This document shows, in pieces, positions 57,400-64,000 of a stretch of 64,000 nt of DNA; within the stretch, counting starts at the first letter, position 1, and the number at the start of each line of letters is the position of its first letter. The notes below the pieces were generated by a model. It was not told the origin of the DNA. It saw only the letters and a program-made list of their open reading frames with translations, and made no database searches. Position numbers and translations under genes: made by a program. Origin of the DNA: Leptospira perdikensis (GTDB lineage: Bacteria > Spirochaetota > Leptospiria > Leptospirales > Leptospiraceae); NCBI RefSeq assembly GCF_004769575.1, contig NZ_RQGA01000003.1, forward strand, positions 62,001 to 126,000, given 5' to 3'.

Positions 57400-58125
57400 A
57401 TGATTCGAATCATTAGTTTTTTAATCATCCTTTCCTTTCCTATTTTAGGTTACACACCCGGCAAGTGGTCCCACAAAGATGCTTACCTGTTTAAAAAAGT
57501 TAAAAAAGTTCCAAACAAAGAGATCGTTCGTAATGGCGAGGGTCAGGTTGTTTATGTCGCAGAATACGAATACAACAGTGACGGAAAATTAATCAGTGAA
57601 ACTTATTCTGATAAAGAAGGGAAGGGTGATGGCAAAACAACCTTTCGCTATACAGAAGGTTTACTTTCTAGCGAAGAAGTTTATGACAATGGTGGACACT
57701 TAGTCGAAAGAAAGGATTTCCAATTCAAAGGTCGTGCTTTGAAAAAGATGAATGTAAAAGATGGTGAAGGCCGATTACTCATTGTCTATTCCATCGAGAG
57801 TGATGGCGAAGGGAACATTTTTGCCGCTGAAGGGAAAAACTTAGAAACCAAAGACAACGAGTCTTTCCGATTTCAAATCGATCCTAAACGTCCCAATGTT
57901 CAAATTCAATATCTCACTGATGATAAAAAGAAAGGTCTTGGTGAAATTCATTTTAAGTTTGATGGAAAAGGAAACCTAGTGGAAAGAGAATTCTTCCAAG
58001 GTGAGAACCGACGTGTTCACAAACTCAAATACAAAGCTGATGGAAGTTTGGAGTCCCATTCGTTTCACGTGAAACAGGGGGACAACTGGATCTTGGAAAA
58101 GACCCACGTGCTTGTCTACGAATAG
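57400..58125 (+). CDS. Exported hypothetical protein with YD/MORN-like repeats
   Basis: I use the ATG at 57400 because it begins a signal peptide (MIRIISFLIILSFPILGYTP); the frame opens at 57361. The 241-residue protein carries repeated motifs such as EYEYNSDGKLISETYSDKEG, DNGGHLVERKDF and FDGKGNLVEREFFQ, resembling YD or MORN-like beta-repeats. Function is unknown. It is inserted between mnmG and rsmG on the opposite strand and contains the second parS. Confidence 0.65.
   Translation: MIRIISFLIILSFPILGYTPGKWSHKDAYLFKKVKKVPNKEIVRNGEGQVVYVAEYEYNSDGKLISETYSDKEGKGDGKTTFRYTEGLLSSEEVYDNGGHLVERKDFQFKGRALKKMNVKDGEGRLLIVYSIESDGEGNIFAAEGKNLETKDNESFRFQIDPKRPNVQIQYLTDDKKKGLGEIHFKFDGKGNLVEREFFQGENRRVHKLKYKADGSLESHSFHVKQGDNWILEKTHVLVYE
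58061..58076. other. parS site (one mismatch at the outer base)
   Basis: CGTTTCACGTGAAACA keeps the full 14-bp GTTTCACGTGAAAC core; only the first outer base differs. It lies inside the hypothetical gene's 3' part, 959 bp from the first parS. Confidence 0.9.
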
Positions 58126-58438
58126 AAAAGAATGAACTCCGCTTCAGAAGATCATCTTGGCAATCGATAGAAGTAGTTTTCAAATTGGGAACTAGCGGAA
58201 CTTGAAGGTTGCCAATTAGGAAACGCAGAGTGGTAGTTGTTTAATACAGAAGAATACTCGAAAACGATAGGCCGAAGTTTCAGCTGGATTCAAAGGTAGA
58301 GTTTAAGAAGTTAGAACGTTTATTTTGAGAAGACTAAAAGTTGACTTCATTGGTTTTTCAAAAGCAAACATTTCCGATTCAGTCATTGAACCTAAAGATT
58401 TCTAAATCAAAAAAACAGATTCATGGATGAGAAACAAA
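58126..58438. other. Gene-poor region next to parS
   Basis: No credible ORF or RNA gene. It holds an inverted repeat TTGGCAA (58157-58163) / TTGCCAA (58209-58215) with a 45-base loop and a TTGACT hexamer near 58335 that could be a -35 element. I see no cluster of consensus DnaA boxes. Confidence 0.5.
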
Positions 58439-58468
58439 AACCAAGAGGGAATCCTTCTTGGTTTTTTT
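58439..58468. terminator. Bidirectional Rho-independent terminator
   Basis: AACCAAGA and TCTTGGTT pair perfectly, extended by G-U and two G-C pairs around a three-base loop. Seven T follow on the plus strand; on the minus strand TTTTTGTTT follows, 60 bp after mnmG. It probably ends mnmG and any rightward transcript. Confidence 0.8.
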
Positions 58469-58523
58469 ATTTGAGGAGAGTTTTAAATCAAGAGCCTTGT
58501 GATTCTTTTTCACAAATCCATTT

Positions 58524-60398
58524 CTATCGTCTGTCCACCAGATGATAGAGTAGAAGATCCACATCTGATGGATCCACTCCCGAGATATGAAGAGCCGTTT
58601 CTAAATTCATAGGACGGTGTTTTTCTAACTTCACAACTGCCTCTGTTTTTAAACCCTTCACACTGGCGTAATCAAAATCATTCGGGATTTGAAAGTTCAA
58701 AAACTTCTTACGGTATTCAATCGTTTCCAATTCTCGTTTGAGATAACCTTCGTATTTAACTTCCATTTCCAAAACAGCTTTCTCATCTTCGTTTAGGTTT
58801 TGAAGTTCAGGAACAAACGTTTCGATGTCTTCGATTTTGATATCAGATCGTTTTAAAAACGATGCCACTGTGTGCCCAAATTTATAATTCTCAATTTTCT
58901 TTTCTTCCAATACCTTTGTGAGTTCCTCGGTTGGCTTCATGGAAGTCACAAACATTTGGGTTTTGATTTTATCAATTCGAGCATAACGATCACGCATTTC
59001 GTGGTAGAGGTTCTCTTCTACAAGACCCATCTCATATCCATATTGCATGAGTCTTTGGTCGGCGTTGTCTTGTCGTAAAAGCAAACGATACTCAGCACGA
59101 CTTGTGAACATCCGGTAAGGATCTTCGACACCTTTGTAAACCAGATCATCCACAAGAACTCCAATATAAGATTCACTTCGTTTGAAAAGAATTGGTTCTT
59201 CTTTTCTGACGGAACGAATCACATTGTAAGCAGCAACAAGTCCTTGTGCTGCGGCTTCTTCATAACCAGTAGTTCCGTTGATTTGACCGGCGTGGTAGAG
59301 GCCTTTTACTTTTTTGGTTTCGAGAGTAGGGTTTAGTTCTGTTGGATCTACAAAATCATATTCGATGGCATAACCCGGGCGCATGAGTTCCACTTCTTCC
59401 AAACCTTTGATGCTTCGAAGAAACGTCCATTGCACTTCTTCCGGCAAACTTGTGGAAACACCATTGAGATACATCTCGTTGGTTTCATAACCTTCCGGTT
59501 CGATAAAGATTTGATGGCGATCTCTTTCGGCAAATCGAACCACCTTATCTTCAATCGAAGGGCAATACCTTGGACCAATACTTTTGATCTGACCCGAATA
59601 CATCGGTGAGTATTCTAAGTTTTGTTTGATCAGTTCATGTGTGGTGTCGTTGGTATAAGTGATGTAACAAGGAATTTGTTTGCGATCGATCTTACTCGTT
59701 GAAAAAGAAAAGGGACGAGGGTTCTCATCTCCATCCTGTACATCAAGTCCTTCAAAGTTGATAGAGTTCTTATGAACACGAGCAGGTGTTCCTGTTTTTA
59801 ATCTTCCGAGTCGCAATTCAAAACGAGAGAGTGTGTGGGAAAGACCTTTGGTTGTAGGTTCGCCAATCCGACCGGATTCTTTTTGGTAAGTTCCAATATG
59901 AATCACACTGGATAAAAAAGTTCCTGTGGTTAAGATCACATGATTCGTATAGAAAGTAAAACCGCGCCCAGTGACGACACCAGTCACTTGGTTTCCTTCC
60001 ACAATCAAATCCTCAACTGTGTCTTGTCGGATCGAGAGAGTTTTTAATTTTTCCAACTGGTGTTTGATCATGAGTTGGTATTGTTTTTTCTCTGCTTGTG
60101 CACGCGGGGCCCAAACCGAAGGACCCTTCGATGTGTTTAACATCTTAAATTGAATTCCCGTTTGATCAATTACCCGACCCATAAGTCCACCAAGTGCATC
60201 CACTTCGCGAACCATATGTCCTTTTGCAATTCCACCGATGGCAGGATTACAACTCATCTGTCCGATGGTATCAAGGTTCATAGTGATGAGTAAAGTTTTG
60301 AGTCCCGCTTTGGCAGAAATATAAGCAGCTTCTGTTCCGGCGTGACCTGCACCGACAACGATACAATCAAATTGGTTGGGATAAAAGGATGGATTCAT
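58524..60398 (-). CDS. mnmG: tRNA uridine-5-carboxymethylaminomethyl modification enzyme MnmG
   Basis: The 624-residue FAD protein acts with MnmE to modify U34 of several tRNAs. The FAD motif [44 protein letters not shown] and the C-terminal [19 protein letters not shown] are present. Length is normal. It belongs to the conserved origin cluster. Confidence 0.96.
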   Translation of the reverse strand: MNPSFYPNQFDCIVVGAGHAGTEAAYISAKAGLKTLLITMNLDTIGQMSCNPAIGGIAKGHMVREVDALGGLMGRVIDQTGIQFKMLNTSKGPSVWAPRAQAEKKQYQLMIKHQLEKLKTLSIRQDTVEDLIVEGNQVTGVVTGRGFTFYTNHVILTTGTFLSSVIHIGTYQKESGRIGEPTTKGLSHTLSRFELRLGRLKTGTPARVHKNSINFEGLDVQDGDENPRPFSFSTSKIDRKQIPCYITYTNDTTHELIKQNLEYSPMYSGQIKSIGPRYCPSIEDKVVRFAERDRHQIFIEPEGYETNEMYLNGVSTSLPEEVQWTFLRSIKGLEEVELMRPGYAIEYDFVDPTELNPTLETKKVKGLYHAGQINGTTGYEEAAAQGLVAAYNVIRSVRKEEPILFKRSESYIGVLVDDLVYKGVEDPYRMFTSRAEYRLLLRQDNADQRLMQYGYEMGLVEENLYHEMRDRYARIDKIKTQMFVTSMKPTEELTKVLEEKKIENYKFGHTVASFLKRSDIKIEDIETFVPELQNLNEDEKAVLEMEVKYEGYLKRELETIEYRKKFLNFQIPNDFDYASVKGLKTEAVVKLEKHRPMNLETALHISGVDPSDVDLLLYHLVDRR

Positions 60399-60568
60399 AT
60401 TATGTCTTCTTAGTAATTCAGTTCTTATCGAAAATGAGAGGGAGTGGGTCGACCGAATCTACTCCTTAGAACGATATCAAAATCATCGGCCTAACCTTCG
60501 AGAGAAAAAAAGATAAAATTCATTTTCTAATTTTGAAACTTCAGAAGATTGGAGTGATAGGAATCTCA

Positions 60569-61492
60569 ATGGCTCAGAATTCATTCCCTTATACATACTT
60601 TGAAGGAAAGATCGTTCCTTCCGAGGACGCGAAAGTTAGTGTCCAAACTCACGCCTTACAATATGGGACAGGTGTCTTCGGTGGAATCCGCGGTTACTAC
60701 AACGAAGCTAAAAAAAATCTTTATGTCTTCCGATTGCCAGACCATTGCAAACGACTTGTGAACTCCACAAAGATCATGCAGCTTCAAATCCAAATCACAC
60801 CGGAAGAAATCCAATCCATCATTCTGGATCTCCTTCGTAAAAATGAAGCAAAACAAAATGTATACTTAAGACCTTTCATTTATACTTCTGCCTTACAACT
60901 TTCACCCCGGTTCCATGACGTAAAAGCGGACATCACCGTTTATGCTTTGAAGTTGGATGACTACCTCGATACACAAAATGGTCTGACAACGATTGTTTCT
61001 TCTTGGCAAAGATTTTCTGATAACCAAATTCCCACTCTTTCCAAAGTGAGTGGTGGGTATGTGAACTCGGCCCTTGCAAAATCAGAAGCAGTTCAAAATG
61101 GAATGGATGAAGCCATCTTCTTAGATGCGAGAGGATTTGTATCAGAAGGTTCTGCTGAAAATCTTTTTATCGTTCGTGATGGAGTGATCCATACACCAAC
61201 CATTCCTTCTTCTATTTTAGAAGGGATCACAAGAAGAAGTATCATTCAAATTGCAAAAGACTTAGGGATCCAAGTTGTGGAAAGAGACATTGCTCGGTCC
61301 GAACTTTATATCGCTGATGAATTATTTTTTTCAGGAACAGGTGTGCAAGTGGCTTGGGTGAAGGAAGTGGATCGTCGTGTGATTGGAAATGGAAACATAG
61401 GCCCCATCACCAAAAAAATCCAATCGATCTTTTTTGAAGCGGTTCGTGGTGAACAACCAAGTTATATGAATTGGCTGACACCGGTATACTAA
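60569..61492 (+). CDS. ilvE: Branched-chain amino acid aminotransferase
   Basis: The 307-residue fold-type IV PLP enzyme transfers amino groups to or from leucine, isoleucine and valine. I use the ATG at 60569 after ATAGGAATCTC; the frame opens at 60533. GVFGGIRGYY, SKVSGGYVNSALAKSEAVQN and GSAENLFIVRDG are seen. D-amino acid or 4-amino-4-deoxychorismate enzymes share the fold, but the pattern favours IlvE. It precedes the delta-prime-like gene by six bases. Confidence 0.88.
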   Translation: MAQNSFPYTYFEGKIVPSEDAKVSVQTHALQYGTGVFGGIRGYYNEAKKNLYVFRLPDHCKRLVNSTKIMQLQIQITPEEIQSIILDLLRKNEAKQNVYLRPFIYTSALQLSPRFHDVKADITVYALKLDDYLDTQNGLTTIVSSWQRFSDNQIPTLSKVSGGYVNSALAKSEAVQNGMDEAIFLDARGFVSEGSAENLFIVRDGVIHTPTIPSSILEGITRRSIIQIAKDLGIQVVERDIARSELYIADELFFSGTGVQVAWVKEVDRRVIGNGNIGPITKKIQSIFFEAVRGEQPSYMNWLTPVY

Positions 61493-61498
61493 AGACCA

Positions 61499-62431
61499 AT
61501 GGCTGATGCTTTGTTTTCATTCGACCAAGTGTCAGGCCAAGATGTTGCACTGACTTACTTAAAATCTTTTTTAAATGATAGGTTACGAATTCCCGGTTCC
61601 ATTATTTTTTATGGACCCGATGGAGTGGGGAAGTGGACTGCCGCTGAAAGATTCTCGAGACAACTTCTTTGTTTAGAAGGAACCTCTTGTGGAGTTTGTG
61701 ATTCCTGCAGACAATTTATGAAAGGAGTCCATCCCGACTTCATCCAATTTCCTAGAAGGAAAAACATAGCGATTGGAAAAGAAAAAGATCCAGAAGACTT
61801 CACCATCCGTTGGTTGTTATCAGCAAGGATTCCATTCAAACCACATACATCAGATTACCGTGTTGTTTTATTTCCCGAAGCAAATCGTATCAACAATGAA
61901 GCAGAAACCACTCTTCTAAAAACTTTAGAAGAACCTCCGCCACATACAAAGTTCATTCTCATCGTTAACGATTTAAAAAGCTTAAAACCAACCATTGTCT
62001 CTCGTTCGGTTTGTGTTCCCTTCAACTATCTCCCTCAAGACGAAATCAAAAAGATTCGTAGAAATGAAATGACGGAATCCAAACTTTATTATGGTGGATC
62101 ACTCAATCCTTTTGAAATCTCCGATGAATTTTTAGAAGAGTGGCATGAGAATGTAAGGGAACACTGTCACGATTCCATTTTACTTTTTAAATTGGAAAAC
62201 TGGGTGAGAGACCAACTGGGAGAATTTCGCTCCAACAAAGAGGGCTTAACTGGAATTGATTTTTTAGAAATGATTTGTTTGTTACTTCTTTATGAATACA
62301 GGCAAAAAAACTTTGAAGCCAATGTAGGAAGGATTGAAGCCATCCTAGATTTCAAAATGAAACTACATTATGAAATTCCTGCGCTTGAGTACGTTCTTTT
62401 ATCACAGTTGTTTTTAAGACTCGCTACCTAG
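61499..62431 (+). CDS. holB: DNA polymerase III delta-prime subunit (HolB-like)
   Basis: The 310-residue clamp-loader subunit has GPDGVGKWTAAE, where Trp replaces the Thr/Ser after the Walker A Lys, so ATP hydrolysis is probably lost, as is common in delta-prime. A zinc set (CGVCDSC), [17 protein letters not shown] and the SRS segment are present. It resembles the dnaX product at 42.6 kb. dnaA follows after 219 bp. Confidence 0.82.
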   Translation: MADALFSFDQVSGQDVALTYLKSFLNDRLRIPGSIIFYGPDGVGKWTAAERFSRQLLCLEGTSCGVCDSCRQFMKGVHPDFIQFPRRKNIAIGKEKDPEDFTIRWLLSARIPFKPHTSDYRVVLFPEANRINNEAETTLLKTLEEPPPHTKFILIVNDLKSLKPTIVSRSVCVPFNYLPQDEIKKIRRNEMTESKLYYGGSLNPFEISDEFLEEWHENVREHCHDSILLFKLENWVRDQLGEFRSNKEGLTGIDFLEMICLLLLYEYRQKNFEANVGRIEAILDFKMKLHYEIPALEYVLLSQLFLRLAT

Positions 62432-62590
62432 TTTGGAATCCTAAAACCTACTTCTTTCGAATTGATTGAATCAGAACATATCACCTAACATGTGCTACAA
62501 GAAATAATTCTGTCAAACCAATAAGGTGACATAATTTTTTTATTCGGTTCGACTATTTTTTGTAGTTTGGAGCGTTTTCGGATTTTTCAT

Positions 62591-62621
62591 TTGAATTCTA
62601 CCTACTTGCTAAAAGTATAGT
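62591..62621 (+). promoter_or_regulatory. Candidate dnaA promoter
   Basis: TTGAAT (62591-62596) and TATAGT (62616-62621) are separated by 19 bases, 30 bp before the dnaA start. The surrounding 62432-62650 gap also has an inverted repeat TCACCT (62482) / AGGTGA (62524) and is AT-rich, but has no consensus TTATCCACA box. Confidence 0.4.
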
Positions 62622-62650
62622 ACCCGATTTCACATTTAGGGCGGGGAAAC

Positions 62651-63976
62651 TTGGAAAGACGTTGGGAAGAAATTTTAGAAGAAATATCGAAACAGATACC
62701 TCCCAAGTACTTTTCTAATTTCATTGCACCACTCAAATTCGATAAATCGGAGAACCAGGTGGTCCACCTGACAGCTCCTTCCACAGGAATCAAACGGCAT
62801 GTGGAAACCAAATACACAAGTTTCATTGAAGACGCCGTTTATCAAGTAGTAGGTGATCGTTTTCGTGTGTCGATTCTCGCTGAATCAGAAACATCCACAC
62901 AGATTTTTAAGGAAGTCATCCAATCAAAATTTGATGAATCCGACTCTGACCTAAATCCAGAATTTATTTTTAGTAATTATATCACTTCCGATTCCAATAA
63001 AATCGCTTATACAGCCGCAAAAAGTGTGGCGGAACAACCAGGGAAATACAATCCACTTTATATTTTTGGTCCTGTGGGTGTGGGGAAAACTCATCTCTTA
63101 CATGCCATCGGAAACGAGATCAAAAAAAAAGATCCGTGGAAGACGGTTCGGTATGTAAACAGTACCTCTTTTTTAAATGAATTTATTTTTACTGTTCGTC
63201 AGAATAACCGCGAGTCACTCGAATCTTTTAAAATTCGATACCAGTCTTATAATGTTTTACTCTTTGATGACATTCAATTTTTGAATGGTGGGGCTGAAAA
63301 AACCCAAGAGGAGTTCTTTGCACTCTTCAATTTTCTTTATGATAGAAAACGCCAGATCGTCATTGCATCTGATAGGCCAAGTTATGAACTTCCGTTACAC
63401 GAAAGACTAAAATCTCGGTTTGTACACGGTCTCCAAGCAGACATCAAATCACATGACTTGGCACTTCGGATCGAACTTTTGCGAGCTAATTTTTCTGAAT
63501 TCAATATTCCTGCGAGTGACAAACTCCTCCACTGGCTTGGTGAACGATTGGAAGGGGATTCCCGCGCTCTGATTGGAATTGTAAACGATTTGGTTTTATA
63601 CAAAAAAGCCTATGAATACTTTTTACTCACAGAAGAGAAAATTCAGGAAATTGCGGAAGCACGTTTTCTTACGAATAAAAAACGAATTGGGTTTAGCCCC
63701 GATATGGTCATTGATCTTGTCTGTGAAAGGTCCAATGTTGCTCGTAAGGATTTATTAGGAAAGAGTCGGAAAGCAGATTTTATCCCGCCTAGGCATTTAT
63801 GTATGCTCCTCCTTCATGACGTCCTTCATGTTCCGAAGGCACAAATTGGCAGAATTTTTTCGACCACACATTCGACCGTCATCCACGGAATCGATAAATT
63901 CAAAGAACGTATGAAAACGGATCCACAATGGGAAGACTTGTTTCATACCATCAAACACAAGATAAGTTTCCAATAA
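62651..63976 (+). CDS. dnaA: Chromosomal replication initiator DnaA
   Basis: The 441-residue AAA+ protein binds DnaA boxes and opens the origin. It has Walker A GPVGVGKTHLLHAIGNE near residue 137, Walker B LLFDDIQFL, and the DNA-binding signature FSTTHSTVIHGIDKF near the C-terminus. Domain II is short. It starts with TTG behind GGGGAAAC. A replication origin is expected close by, probably beyond the window or in the flanking gap. Confidence 0.97.
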   Translation: MERRWEEILEEISKQIPPKYFSNFIAPLKFDKSENQVVHLTAPSTGIKRHVETKYTSFIEDAVYQVVGDRFRVSILAESETSTQIFKEVIQSKFDESDSDLNPEFIFSNYITSDSNKIAYTAAKSVAEQPGKYNPLYIFGPVGVGKTHLLHAIGNEIKKKDPWKTVRYVNSTSFLNEFIFTVRQNNRESLESFKIRYQSYNVLLFDDIQFLNGGAEKTQEEFFALFNFLYDRKRQIVIASDRPSYELPLHERLKSRFVHGLQADIKSHDLALRIELLRANFSEFNIPASDKLLHWLGERLEGDSRALIGIVNDLVLYKKAYEYFLLTEEKIQEIAEARFLTNKKRIGFSPDMVIDLVCERSNVARKDLLGKSRKADFIPPRHLCMLLLHDVLHVPKAQIGRIFSTTHSTVIHGIDKFKERMKTDPQWEDLFHTIKHKISFQ

Positions 63977-64000
63977 CCTGTGATTAAATCGACCATTACC

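Noticed and set aside
62432..62650. Possible oriC with DnaA boxes
   Set aside because: No TTATCCACA-type box or cluster could be found in this gap; only weak partial matches were seen.

Overview
The window looks like chromosomal DNA of a Leptospira species, most likely a saprophyte of the L. biflexa group. The basis is recognition of protein families: a leptospiral ferredoxin-NADP reductase type, many lipoproteins with relaxed spirochaetal lipoboxes, bactofilin, FliG, TRL-like lipoproteins, frequent TTG/GTG starts and a fairly low GC content. The right end is the replication-origin neighbourhood of the main chromosome: parB, parA, rsmG, mnmG, ilvE, a delta-prime-like clamp loader gene and dnaA, with two parS sites. 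I see no insertion sequence, prophage, CRISPR array or rRNA.

Layout. 1-5.8 kb: the end of a peptidoglycan amidase gene, a lipoprotein M1 aminopeptidase, two TRL-like lipoproteins, a glycerophosphodiesterase and an XRE-type regulator behind a strong hairpin. 5.9-13.7 kb: fliG, a TetR regulator with a palindromic operator and a metallo-beta-lactamase-fold partner, a divergent pair of membrane proteins with overlapping start codons, an M23 peptidase and a PAS-GGDEF-EAL protein. 13.9-18.0 kb: a probable heme-uptake operon (lipoprotein, HmuY-like lipoprotein, TonB-dependent receptor, HExxH protein) behind a Fur-like box. 18-25.4 kb: DUF3015 protein, ferredoxin-NADP reductase, PC4-like protein, a VWA-STAS fusion, and translationally coupled queE and SNF2 ATPase genes. 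25.4-29.6 kb: a compact run of a dicarboxylate/amino-acid symporter, SGNH lipoprotein, outer-membrane protein and more TRL-like and small envelope proteins.

29.7-41 kb: a membrane pyrophosphatase, TPR protein, acetyl-CoA synthetase, GTP cyclohydrolase I, glycosyltransferase, a second Fur-like box in front of bfd, then WbuC, an esterase, an alpha/beta hydrolase with an unusual Asn nucleophile, and an RNA methyltransferase. 41.1-45 kb: four tRNA genes (three Ser, one Arg-ACG), with tadA directly behind the tRNA-Arg that it is expected to modify, then dnaX-ybaB-recR. 45-54.9 kb: envelope genes (beta-barrel, solute-binding protein, OmpA/PD40 protein) behind three repeated dyads, serS-tatD, a degenerate LytM-bactofilin-YaaR cell-shape cluster and an ABC exporter. 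54.9-64 kb: the segregation and initiation genes.

The most interesting observations are the tRNA-Arg(ACG)/tadA arrangement, the heme operon with its linked HExxH protein and shared Fur-like boxes, the queE-SNF2 coupling with an atypical QueE cysteine motif, the VWA-STAS fusion, the repeated TRL-like lipoproteins, the GHNWG hydrolase, the LytM protein lacking a zinc ligand next to bactofilin, and the GGAAATAT-N11-ATATTTCC repeats before the OmpA-like gene. No unmistakably new multi-gene defence or mobile system was found.
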